This document shows, one piece after another, positions 33,156 to 39,942 of a stretch of DNA of 40,854 nucleotides. The first letter of the stretch is position 1; every line of letters begins with the position of its first letter. The translations under genes were made by a program, and so were the position numbers. The stretch lies in the NCBI RefSeq assembly GCF_005768555.2, contig NZ_VCHX02000337.1:1-40854 (forward strand). The letters run 5' to 3'. The notes beneath the pieces are model-generated. The model searched no databases. It was given only the letters and a program-made list of their open reading frames with translations, and was not told the origin of the DNA. This stretch comes from Streptomyces sporangiiformans (lineage in GTDB: Bacteria; Actinomycetota; Actinomycetes; Streptomycetales; Streptomycetaceae).

Positions 33156-33169
33156 ACCGATTGTTCGGT
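33156..33169. promoter_or_regulatory. TetR-type operator-like palindrome in bkdF/bkdR spacer
   Basis: ACCGATTGTTCGGT (arms ACCGA/TCGGT, 4-base centre) differs at only one position from the site at 35997-36010 in the paaN promoter. It lies 59-72 bp upstream of bkdF and about 100 bp upstream of bkdR. This suggests that the TetR-family protein encoded at 33838 controls both regions. Confidence 0.5.
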
Positions 33170-33197
33170 CGTCGGCACATTTTGGCTACAGGCACCT

Positions 33198-33231
33198 CCA
33201 GGCTGTGGACAAACGGTTCTCCACAACCTGG
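33198..33231. promoter_or_regulatory. 34-bp imperfect dyad with DnaA-box-like arms, bkdR leader
   Basis: Arms of 12 bases (CCAGGCTGTGGA / TCCACAACCTGG, one mismatch) surround CAAACGGTTC, 40-73 bp before the bkdR ATG. Inside, TGTGGACAA (33204-33212) is exactly the reverse of TTGTCCACA, the Streptomyces-preferred DnaA box. TTCTCCACA (33217-33225) is one mismatch from it, facing the other way. It may be a BkdR operator, an RNA hairpin, or a DnaA-bound site near the origin. Confidence 0.45.
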
Positions 33232-33270
33232 GATGGACGCAGTACGTCCATGGTAGGGAGGCGGGGGGAC

Positions 33271-33771
33271 ATGGCACCTGAACAAATGGCCGAGGGATCG
33301 GAGAGCGGCCGCGGCGACCTTCCTCCGCGCCCACTGGACGCCATCGACGAGGACATCCTGCAGATGCTGCGCGCGGACGGCCGCGCCTCGATACGTTCCG
33401 TGGCCGAGCGGGTCCATGTGTCACGGGCCAACGCGTACGCGCGCATCAACCGGCTCATCGAGGACGGCGTGATCCGGGGCTTCGGCGCCCGGATCAACCA
33501 TGAACGGGCCGGTCAGGGCGCCGCCGCGTACATCACCCTGAAGATCGTGCAGAACTCCTGGAGGGCCGTGCGCGCACAGCTCCGCGCGCTCCCCGAGGTG
33601 GCCCATATCGCCCTGGTCAGCGGCGACTTCGACGTGCTGCTCCTGGTGCACACACCGGACAACCGGAACCTGCGCGAACTGGTGCTGACCCGGCTCCAGT
33701 CCATCCCCGAAGTGCTCAGCACACGGACCCTCCTCGTCTTCGAGGAGGAGGACGTGGAGCCGGAGGGCTGA
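33271..33771 (+). CDS. bkdR: Lrp/AsnC family regulator BkdR
   Basis: A 166-residue Lrp/AsnC regulator. Winged HTH at about residues 22-80 (LDAIDEDILQMLRADGRASIRSVAERVHVSRANAYARINRL, in pieces) is followed by a RAM ligand-binding domain at about 85-155 (AYITLKI, VAHIALVSGDFDVLLLVHTPD). GGGAGG lies 9 bases before the ATG; an alternative ATG at 33250 is in frame. Divergent from bkdF, the position of bkdR in S. coelicolor, where published work links it to control of the bkd genes, morphogenesis and antibiotic production (from memory). Branched-chain amino acids are the likely effectors. Confidence 0.92.
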   Translation: MAPEQMAEGSESGRGDLPPRPLDAIDEDILQMLRADGRASIRSVAERVHVSRANAYARINRLIEDGVIRGFGARINHERAGQGAAAYITLKIVQNSWRAVRAQLRALPEVAHIALVSGDFDVLLLVHTPDNRNLRELVLTRLQSIPEVLSTRTLLVFEEEDVEPEG

Positions 33772-33808
33772 GCCCTCCGTGAGCCTGGGGCTGAGCCCTC
33801 CGTGAGCC
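33762..33808. repeat. Duplicated 20-bp unit with GGAGGG/CCCTCC hairpin at the bkdR end
   Basis: A 20-bp unit occurs at 33766-33785 and again at 33789-33808 (23-bp period), beginning at the bkdR stop codon. GGAGGG-CTGAG-CCCTCC (33762-33778) forms a small hairpin over the stop. The stretch separates convergent bkdR and the TetR gene and may act as a terminator. Confidence 0.65.
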
Positions 33809-33837
33809 AGGGGGAACCCTTCGTGGAACCGGAGGCC

Positions 33838-34428
33838 TCAGCCCTCCTTGCGCAGCCCCTCGAAGACCAACCGCACGACCGCGTCCGCGACTTCCCGCTC
33901 GCCCGCGCCCCGGCCGTCGGGCCGGTACCACTCGACGAGCGAGTTGATCATCCCGAAGACCAGCCGGGTGGCGAGCCCGAACTCCACATCCGCGCGGACG
34001 TCTCCGTCCGCGGCGGCCGCCTTCAGAAGCTCGGCCACCCGGTGGTCGAACTCACGGCGCCGCTCCAGGGCCCACCGCTCGGTGTCGGTGTTGCCGCGCA
34101 CCCTCAGCAGGAGCGTCACATACGGCAGTTCGGCGGTGAGCACCTCGACCATGCGCCGGGTGACGTACTCCAGCCGCTCCACGGCACGCCCCACGCGCGC
34201 GTGCTCCTCGTCGAGGATCCCGAAAAGCTCATCGAGCGCCCGTCTGACCGCCCGGCGCAGCAGCTCCTCCTTGCCCGCCACGTGGTGGTAGATCGACGAC
34301 TTGGAGATCCCGGCCGCCTTGGAGAGGTGCTCCATGGACGTACCGTCGTAGCCGCGCTCGTTGAAGACCCGCACGGCGACGGAGAGCAGCGTCTCCGGGG
34401 TGTAGGTGTCACGCTTGGCGGTGGTCAT
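33838..34428 (-). CDS. TetR family transcriptional regulator (PaaR-like candidate)
   Basis: A 196-residue TetR regulator. HTH at about residues 8-55 (TPETLLSVAVRVFNERGYDGTSMEHLSKAAGISKSSIYHHVAGKEELL, described in pieces) and a helical ligand domain follow. Its ATG overlaps the stop of the 3-hydroxyacyl-CoA dehydrogenase in ATGA, so it is the second gene of that operon. The ligand is likely an acyl-CoA such as phenylacetyl-CoA, by context and family (C. glutamicum PaaR is a TetR protein). Two near-identical palindromes, at 33156 and 35997, are its probable operators. Confidence 0.85.
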   Translation of the reverse strand: MTTAKRDTYTPETLLSVAVRVFNERGYDGTSMEHLSKAAGISKSSIYHHVAGKEELLRRAVRRALDELFGILDEEHARVGRAVERLEYVTRRMVEVLTAELPYVTLLLRVRGNTDTERWALERRREFDHRVAELLKAAAADGDVRADVEFGLATRLVFGMINSLVEWYRPDGRGAGEREVADAVVRLVFEGLRKEG

Positions 34429-35939
34429 GAGGTGCCCTCCCGCTTGTCGGCGGCGTGCCCGTGGCGGTACAGCGCGAGAGAGGGCGCGTAGCGGCCCGAG
34501 GGTTCGCGCAGATGCAGTTCCTCCAGGAGGTCGTGCGCCCAGGTCTTGCCGAGCCTGCGGCTCCATTCGAAGGGCCCGAGCGGGTAGTTGACGCCCAGCC
34601 GCATCGCGGTGTCGATGTCCTCCTCGGTGGCCACTCCCTTGGAGACGGCGTCGTGCGCCAGGTCGACGATGCGCGCCACGGTCCTGGCGACGATCATCCC
34701 CGGGACGTCCCCGAGGACGCTGACGTCCTTGCCGAGCGCCTGGAAGAGTCCGGTGGCCTCCGCGAGGGTCTGTGGCTTGGTGTCCTGCGAGGCTGACAGG
34801 GCGATCCGGGTCGCCTTCCTGTAGTCAAGCGCCAGATCGAAGTAGACGACGTCACGGAACTCCACGGAGGTCTGTCCGTCCGCGAGCGCCAGCTGACCGC
34901 CGCTGGGCAGCACGAGACGGGTGCCGTGGTCCTCCTCGTCCTCGCGGACCTGGATGCCCGCCTCACGGATCAGCGTGAGCAGCTCGGACGCGGGGCCCAG
35001 ACCGCCCTCGGCGACGACGTACGCGGGCGGCCGGGCCTTTTCGGCGGTGTGCGGCTCGGGTCGTTCGGCGTCGCTGCCGTACGCGTACCAGCCCTGTCCC
35101 GTCTTGCGGCCGTGCCGGCCCGACTCGACGAGCCGCCGCTGGGCGAGCGAGGGCGTGAAACGCACGTCCTGGAAGAAGGCCTCCCACACGGAGCGCGTGA
35201 CCGACTCGTTGACGTCCTGCCCGATGAGATCCGTCAGCTCGAAGGCACCCATTTTGAAGCCGCCCGATTCGCGCAGGACGGCATCGATGGTGGCCGGATC
35301 GGCGGCCTGCGCCTCGTACACCGCGAAGGCCTCGGCGTAGAAGGGCCGCGCGATGCGGTTGACGATGAAGCCGGGGGTGTCGGCGCAGGCCACCGGAGTC
35401 TTCCCCCACAGGCGTGCCGTCTCGTACGCGAGCGTGGCCGACGTGACGTCGGTCGCGAACCCGGAGACCACCTCCACGAGGGGCAGCAGCGGCGCGGGGT
35501 TGAAGAAATGCAGCCCGACGAGGCGGCCCGGATGGCGCAGCGCGCCACCGACGGCGGTCACCGACAAGGAGGAGGTGTTGGTGGCGAGCAGACAGTCCGC
35601 CGAGACGACCTCCTCGAGCTCACGGAAGAGCTGCTGCTTGACGTCGAGCCGCTCCAGAACGGCCTCGACGACGAGGGCGGAGCCGGCGAGTTCGGACAGG
35701 TTCTCGGCAGGGTGGAGCCGGGCGCGCGCGGCGTCCCGCTCGGCGTCGCTCAGCCGGTCCTTCTCGACGAGCCGGTCGAGGCGTGCGCCGATGGCCTCCG
35801 ACGCGTCCCGGGCGCGGCCCGGCACGGCGTCGTACAGCCGCACGGGGTGGCCCGCGACCAGCGCGACCTGAGCTATGCCCTGGCCCATGGTGCCGGTGCC
35901 GACGACGGCCACCGGGTCGGCGAGGTCGAGTGCTGTCAT
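34425..35939 (-). CDS. paaH: 3-hydroxyacyl-CoA dehydrogenase, long PaaH/PaaC-type
   Basis: A 504-residue NAD-dependent dehydrogenase oxidising 3-hydroxyacyl-CoA to the 3-oxo form; in phenylacetate degradation PaaH acts on 3-hydroxyadipyl-CoA. Rossmann NAD motif at about 12-24 (VVGTGTMGQGIAQ), catalytic region NTSSLSV...HFFNPAPLLPLVEVV. Two C-terminal domains are present (about 185-285 and 400-490, the second with GMIVARTVARIVDLAHDAV), as in E. coli PaaH (475 residues). The short single-domain FadB2 type is excluded by length. GGGAGGA lies 8 bases before the ATG. The substrate role is inferred from the PaaN partner across the divergent promoter. Confidence 0.88.
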   Translation of the reverse strand: MTALDLADPVAVVGTGTMGQGIAQVALVAGHPVRLYDAVPGRARDASEAIGARLDRLVEKDRLSDAERDAARARLHPAENLSELAGSALVVEAVLERLDVKQQLFRELEEVVSADCLLATNTSSLSVTAVGGALRHPGRLVGLHFFNPAPLLPLVEVVSGFATDVTSATLAYETARLWGKTPVACADTPGFIVNRIARPFYAEAFAVYEAQAADPATIDAVLRESGGFKMGAFELTDLIGQDVNESVTRSVWEAFFQDVRFTPSLAQRRLVESGRHGRKTGQGWYAYGSDAERPEPHTAEKARPPAYVVAEGGLGPASELLTLIREAGIQVREDEEDHGTRLVLPSGGQLALADGQTSVEFRDVVYFDLALDYRKATRIALSASQDTKPQTLAEATGLFQALGKDVSVLGDVPGMIVARTVARIVDLAHDAVSKGVATEEDIDTAMRLGVNYPLGPFEWSRRLGKTWAHDLLEELHLREPSGRYAPSLALYRHGHAADKREGTS

Positions 35940-35988
35940 GCTCGCGATCCTCCCGCACAGGGTTTTCCACAGGTTCGGCGGACCCCCC

Positions 35989-36016
35989 TTGTCCCGACCG
36001 ATCGTTCGGTTACTCT
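35989..36016 (+). promoter_or_regulatory. paaN promoter with TetR-type operator in the spacer
   Basis: TTGTCC (35989-35994) and TACTCT (36011-36016) form a -35/-10 pair with a 16-bp spacer. Most of the spacer is ACCGATCGTTCGGT (35997-36010; arms ACCGA/TCGGT). This is the classic position for a repressor, and the motif fits ACCGNNCGNNCGGT, the core I recall for C. glutamicum PaaR. The same spacer serves the divergent paaH-tetR operon. Confidence 0.55.
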
Positions 36017-36067
36017 AACTCTGACTGCCCATCCGTCGCCCACCACCGGTAATCCTGCCCAGGTCGC

Positions 36068-36085
36068 GAGCTCAATGGAGAGCTC
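36068..36085. repeat. Paired GAGCTC sites in paaN leader
   Basis: GAGCTC occurs at 36068-36073 and 36080-36085, 6 bases apart, 24 bp before the paaN ATG. Being self-complementary, the pair can form a small hairpin near the ribosome site. Confidence 0.3.
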
Positions 36086-36108
36086 TTGAGACGAGGAGTT
36101 GGTCCCTG

Positions 36109-37818
36109 ATGGCCGCCGCCGAACGCACCGCGCCCCAGCTGATCGCCCAGCACCGACCCACCCTCGATCAGGCGCTGGAAGCGATCCGCACGCGCGCGTA
36201 CTGGTCACCGCACCCCGAGCACCCGAAGGCATACGGCGAGAACGGCAGCCTGGGTATGGCGGAGGGCAAGGCCGCCTTCGACGCCCTGCTGGGCAGCCGC
36301 CTCGACCTCGGCCAGCCCGGCACCGACGACTGGGTGGGCGGCGAGGTCTCCCCGTACGGCATCGAGCTGGGCGTCACGTATCCGCACGCGGACATCGACG
36401 TGCTGCTGCCCGCCATGCGCGCGGGCGGGCGCGCATGGCGTGACGCGGGCCCGGAGACACGCGCGGCGGTCTGTCTGGAGATCCTCAAGCGGATCAGCGA
36501 CCGCACCCACGAGTTCGCGCACGCGGTCATGCACACCAGCGGCCAGGCCTTCATGATGGCGTTCCAGGCGGGCGGCCCACACGCCCAGGACCGCGCCCTG
36601 GAGGCGGTGGCGTACGCGTATGCGGAGCAGGTCCGTACCCCGGGCCATGCCGAGTGGACCAAGCCTCAGGGCAAGCGCGACCCGCTCGCGCTGGACAAGC
36701 GGTTCACGCCCGTACCGCGCGGCATCGCGCTGCTGATCGGCTGCAACACCTTCCCGACGTGGAACGGCTACCCGGGCCTGTTCGCCTCCCTCGCCACGGG
36801 AAACGCGGTCCTGGTGAAACCCCACCCGCGGGCGGTGCTGCCGCTCGCGCTCACGGTCCAGGCGGCCCGCGAGGTGCTCGCCGAAGCGGGCTTCGACCCG
36901 AACCTGGTGGCGCTGGCCGCCGAGCGGCCCGGAGAGGGCATCGCCAAGACCCTGGCCGTACGCCCGGAGATCCGGATCATCGACTACACGGGCTCGACGG
37001 CGTTCGGCGACTGGCTGGAGGCCAACGCCCGCCAGGCGCAGGTGTACACGGAGAAGGCCGGCGTCAACTCGGTGATCGTGGAGTCGACCGACAACTACAA
37101 GGGGATGCTGGCGAACCTGGCCTTCTCCCTGTCCCTCTACAGCGGGCAGATGTGCACGACCCCGCAGAATCTGCTGATCCCCCGCGACGGCATCCGCACG
37201 GAGGAGGGCCCCAAGTCGTACGACGAGGTGGTGGCCGACCTGGCGAAGGCGGTCGGCGGACTCCTCGGGGACGATGCCCGCGCGGGCGCCCTGCTCGGAG
37301 CGATCGTGAACCCGGATGTGAAGGCGCGCCTGGAGGCCGCGTCCGGGCTGGGCGAAGTCGCCCTCGCCTCACGGGAGATCAGTAACCCGGAGTTCCCGGA
37401 CGCGGTCGTCCGGACGCCGGTGATCGTGAAACTGGACGGCGCGCGGAAGTACTGGGAGGGGGCGGACGCCGAGGCGGCCTACACCAGCGAGTGCTTCGGG
37501 CCGGTCTCCTTCGCGGTCGCCGTCGACTCGGCCGCTGACGCCGTGGATCTCCTGCGCCGGACGATCAGCGACAAGGGCGCGATGACGGTCGGCGCGTACA
37601 CGACCTCACAGGAGGTCGAGCAGGCCGTGCAGGAGGCCTGCCTGGAGGAGTGCGCCCAGCTCTCGCTGAACCTGACCGGCGGTGTCTACGTCAACCAGAC
37701 GGCGGCCTTCTCCGACTTCCACGGCTCGGGCGGCAACCCGGCGGCGAACTCGGCCCTGTGCGACGGGGCCTTCGTGGCCAACCGCTTCCGGGTGGTGGAG
37801 GTACGACGGGAGGCGTGA
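36109..37818 (+). CDS. paaN: Phenylacetate degradation aldehyde dehydrogenase PaaN (PaaN2 type)
   Basis: A 569-residue aldehyde dehydrogenase matching the PaaN family. The catalytic cysteine is C349 in SGQMCTTPQN. Characteristic stretches are LLIGCNTFPTWNGYPGLFAS, TEKAGVNSVIVES and ECFGPVSFAVAV. E. coli PaaZ (681 residues) joins an aldehyde dehydrogenase to a MaoC-like hydratase that opens oxepin-CoA; here the C-terminal hydratase is absent, so ring opening needs a separate enzyme. It is expected to oxidise the semialdehyde formed after ring cleavage. The rest of the paa cluster (paaABCDE) is not in this window. AGGAG lies 10 bases before the ATG; its promoter is at 35989. Confidence 0.88.
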   Translation: MAAAERTAPQLIAQHRPTLDQALEAIRTRAYWSPHPEHPKAYGENGSLGMAEGKAAFDALLGSRLDLGQPGTDDWVGGEVSPYGIELGVTYPHADIDVLLPAMRAGGRAWRDAGPETRAAVCLEILKRISDRTHEFAHAVMHTSGQAFMMAFQAGGPHAQDRALEAVAYAYAEQVRTPGHAEWTKPQGKRDPLALDKRFTPVPRGIALLIGCNTFPTWNGYPGLFASLATGNAVLVKPHPRAVLPLALTVQAAREVLAEAGFDPNLVALAAERPGEGIAKTLAVRPEIRIIDYTGSTAFGDWLEANARQAQVYTEKAGVNSVIVESTDNYKGMLANLAFSLSLYSGQMCTTPQNLLIPRDGIRTEEGPKSYDEVVADLAKAVGGLLGDDARAGALLGAIVNPDVKARLEAASGLGEVALASREISNPEFPDAVVRTPVIVKLDGARKYWEGADAEAAYTSECFGPVSFAVAVDSAADAVDLLRRTISDKGAMTVGAYTTSQEVEQAVQEACLEECAQLSLNLTGGVYVNQTAAFSDFHGSGGNPAANSALCDGAFVANRFRVVEVRREA

Positions 37819-37834
37819 GCCCGCGTTCACACGG

Positions 37835-38644
37835 TCATGCCGGGCGGATGTCAGGGCCGCCCGGCACGGTCCCGCTCCCCTCGGCGCTCGCTGCCCCGCC
37901 CCCGGTCGCGCTCCAGTGGAACAGCGTCATGGCGACACTGGTCGCGAGGTTGTAGCTGGAGACCTGGGGGCGCATCGGCAGGGACACCAGGTGGTCGGTG
38001 CGGTCGCGCAGTTCCGCGGACAGGCCGCTGCGCTCGGAACCGAAGGCCAGCACGGCCTCGTCCGGAAGCTTCACGCCGCGGATGTCCTCGCCCTCCGGGT
38101 CGAGGGCGAACACCGGGCCCGGGGGCAGTTCGGCCACGGCCAGCCGCTCCACGGCCGTGGCGAAGTGCAGGCCCGCTCCGCCGCGTACGACCGTGGGGTG
38201 CCAGGGGTCGAGTGTGCCCGTCGTGACCACACCGGTCGCCCCGAAGCCGGCGGCGAGACGGATCACGGCTCCGGCGTTGCCCAGGTTACGGGGGTTGTCG
38301 AGGACGACGACGGGTGCGGGGCGGGGCGTGCGGGCCAGCGTCTCCAGGTTGGCCGCACGGGCGGGCCGTACCGCCAGAGCGGCGACCGCGGTGGGGTGCG
38401 GGCGGGGGACGAGGGCCTTGAACGTCGCCTCGGGGACCTCCACCAGCAGCTTCTCGAGCGCGTCCCGTACGTCCGTGGCCAGCTCCTCGGCCAGCGCGAG
38501 GGCCGCCCCCCGGTCGATGGTGACGGCCACCGGGATCCGGGCCTGGAAACGCACGGCGTGCTTGAGGGCGTGGAACCCGTCGAGCAGCACGGAGGTGTCG
38601 GCGAGCCGGTGCCAGACGCGTACGGGGTCGTGGGTGGCCGTCAT
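37835..38644 (-). CDS. SpoU (TrmH) family RNA 2'-O-methyltransferase
   Basis: A 269-residue SPOUT methyltransferase. The three SpoU motifs are visible: NPRNLGNAGAVIRLAAGFG (motif 1, about 140-158), FGSERSGLS (motif 2) and SLPMRPQVSSYNLATSVAMTLF (motif 3, the SAM-binding knot). An N-terminal substrate-binding domain (about 1-95) resembles the L30-like domain. It methylates a ribose 2'-OH in tRNA or rRNA; the target position is unknown. Its ATG overlaps the stop of the HTTM gene in ATGA, so it is the last gene of a coupled operon. Confidence 0.9.
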   Translation of the reverse strand: MTATHDPVRVWHRLADTSVLLDGFHALKHAVRFQARIPVAVTIDRGAALALAEELATDVRDALEKLLVEVPEATFKALVPRPHPTAVAALAVRPARAANLETLARTPRPAPVVVLDNPRNLGNAGAVIRLAAGFGATGVVTTGTLDPWHPTVVRGGAGLHFATAVERLAVAELPPGPVFALDPEGEDIRGVKLPDEAVLAFGSERSGLSAELRDRTDHLVSLPMRPQVSSYNLATSVAMTLFHWSATGGGAASAEGSGTVPGGPDIRPA

Positions 38645-39942
38645 GCCGTGAAGCCTACGTGCGGCTGCTCGGCCGTTTCCGTGGTGCGCGGATCGCCCTC
38701 GCGCGGCCCCGGCAGCCTGCGGTCGCCGCGCGAGAACAGTCGTCCTCCATATCGGCTCGGCACCCGTGCCACCGCGCCGCCGAGGCGTCGCAGGAAGGAC
38801 GTCGGCAGGAAGACCGCGTCCGCCGCGATCATCGCCAGCGAGAAGAACGGCAGACCGAGCACCACGGCGATCACGGCATGCTCGGTGATCATGACCGCCA
38901 GCAGTACGTTCTTCACCCGCCGGTTGAACAGCGTGAAGGGGAAGGCGACCTGCACGATGACCGTCCCGTAGGTCACCAGCATCACCAGCGTGCCGTTCGC
39001 GGTCAGCGCGTCGGAGAGCGCCGGCCAGGGCGAGAAGTAGTCGAGGTGCAGGGGGTAGTAGACGGCGGTGCCGTCCTGCCAGCGCGAGCCCTGGATCTTG
39101 TACCAGCCGGCGGTCGCGTAGATCAGACACGCCTCGGCCATGATCACGAACAGGGCGGCGTTGTGGACGAGGTTCGCGATGACGTCGAGCAGGACCCGCG
39201 GCTGCGGGGTGCGCGCACGGCGTCCGACGATCCACCACAGGCCCTGCACCGCCCAGAGCCCCCAGAAGAGCGTCAGCCAGCCGCCCAGCCAGCCGCTGGT
39301 GATCTTGCCTGCGAGCGTGGCCGCGACCAGCATCACTCCGAGCAGGCCCCACAAGGTGGGACCGACCCGGTCGGGTCCAGGCAACACGCCACGCGCGCGT
39401 GCCTCACGCGCGCGACGTTCCCGCCGCTCGTCCAGTGACCACACCTGACCGCAACGGGTGAACACGAGGTATATCGCCATCAGATGGATGACGTTGTCGC
39501 CGCCGTCCCCCATGAAGACGCTGCGGTTCTGCAGCGAGAGCACGCCGAACATGAAGAGCACGGACATGGTGCGGGTGCGCCAGCCGAGCAGCAGCAGGAC
39601 GCTCGACAGCACGGCCAGCGCGTAGACGATCTCGAACCAGGTCTGGCTGTCGGACCACATCAGGGCCGTGAAAGCCCGGTTGTCGGCGATGAGCTGCTGG
39701 GCGAGATCCCAGCTCCACGGGCCGTCGGGCCCGTACATCTCCTGCCGGTGCGGGAACTCGCGCAGCAGGAACAGCAGCCAGGTGACCGCGAAGCCGATGC
39801 GGATCACGGCGGTCTGGTACGGGCCCAGGGCCACACCGGTGACCCGGGAGATGCCGCGCGCGAGCGTCCCGTCGACGCGGGTCCCCCGGTCGAAGCGGCT
39901 CCCGCGCTCGAAGCGGCTCCCGCGCTCGTAGCCACCGCTCAT
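38641..39942 (-). CDS. HTTM domain membrane protein (vitamin K gamma-carboxylase-like)
   Basis: A 433-residue protein with several membrane helices, containing the HTTM domain (horizontally transferred transmembrane) related to vitamin K-dependent gamma-carboxylase. Typical segments are RIGFAVTWLLFLLREFPHRQEMYG, NRSVFMGDGGDNVIHLMAIYLVF and TAGWYKIQGSRWQDGTAVYYPLH. The N-terminus is a repeat of GSRFERGSRFDRG. The ATG at 39942 overlaps the DUF5819 stop (ATGA), so I place the start there rather than at 40008. HTTM enzymes in bacteria are largely uncharacterised; whether this one carboxylates anything is open. Confidence 0.87.
   Translation of the reverse strand: MSGGYERGSRFERGSRFDRGTRVDGTLARGISRVTGVALGPYQTAVIRIGFAVTWLLFLLREFPHRQEMYGPDGPWSWDLAQQLIADNRAFTALMWSDSQTWFEIVYALAVLSSVLLLLGWRTRTMSVLFMFGVLSLQNRSVFMGDGGDNVIHLMAIYLVFTRCGQVWSLDERRERRAREARARGVLPGPDRVGPTLWGLLGVMLVAATLAGKITSGWLGGWLTLFWGLWAVQGLWWIVGRRARTPQPRVLLDVIANLVHNAALFVIMAEACLIYATAGWYKIQGSRWQDGTAVYYPLHLDYFSPWPALSDALTANGTLVMLVTYGTVIVQVAFPFTLFNRRVKNVLLAVMITEHAVIAVVLGLPFFSLAMIAADAVFLPTSFLRRLGGAVARVPSRYGGRLFSRGDRRLPGPREGDPRTTETAEQPHVGFTA

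Noticed and set aside
33204..33225. DnaA boxes as part of oriC
   Set aside because: Only two boxes, one imperfect; oriC in Streptomyces has many clustered boxes between dnaA and dnaN, neither of which is here.
35963..35971. TTTTCCACA as a DnaA box
   Set aside because: One mismatch to TTGTCCACA and isolated, so chance is a sufficient explanation.
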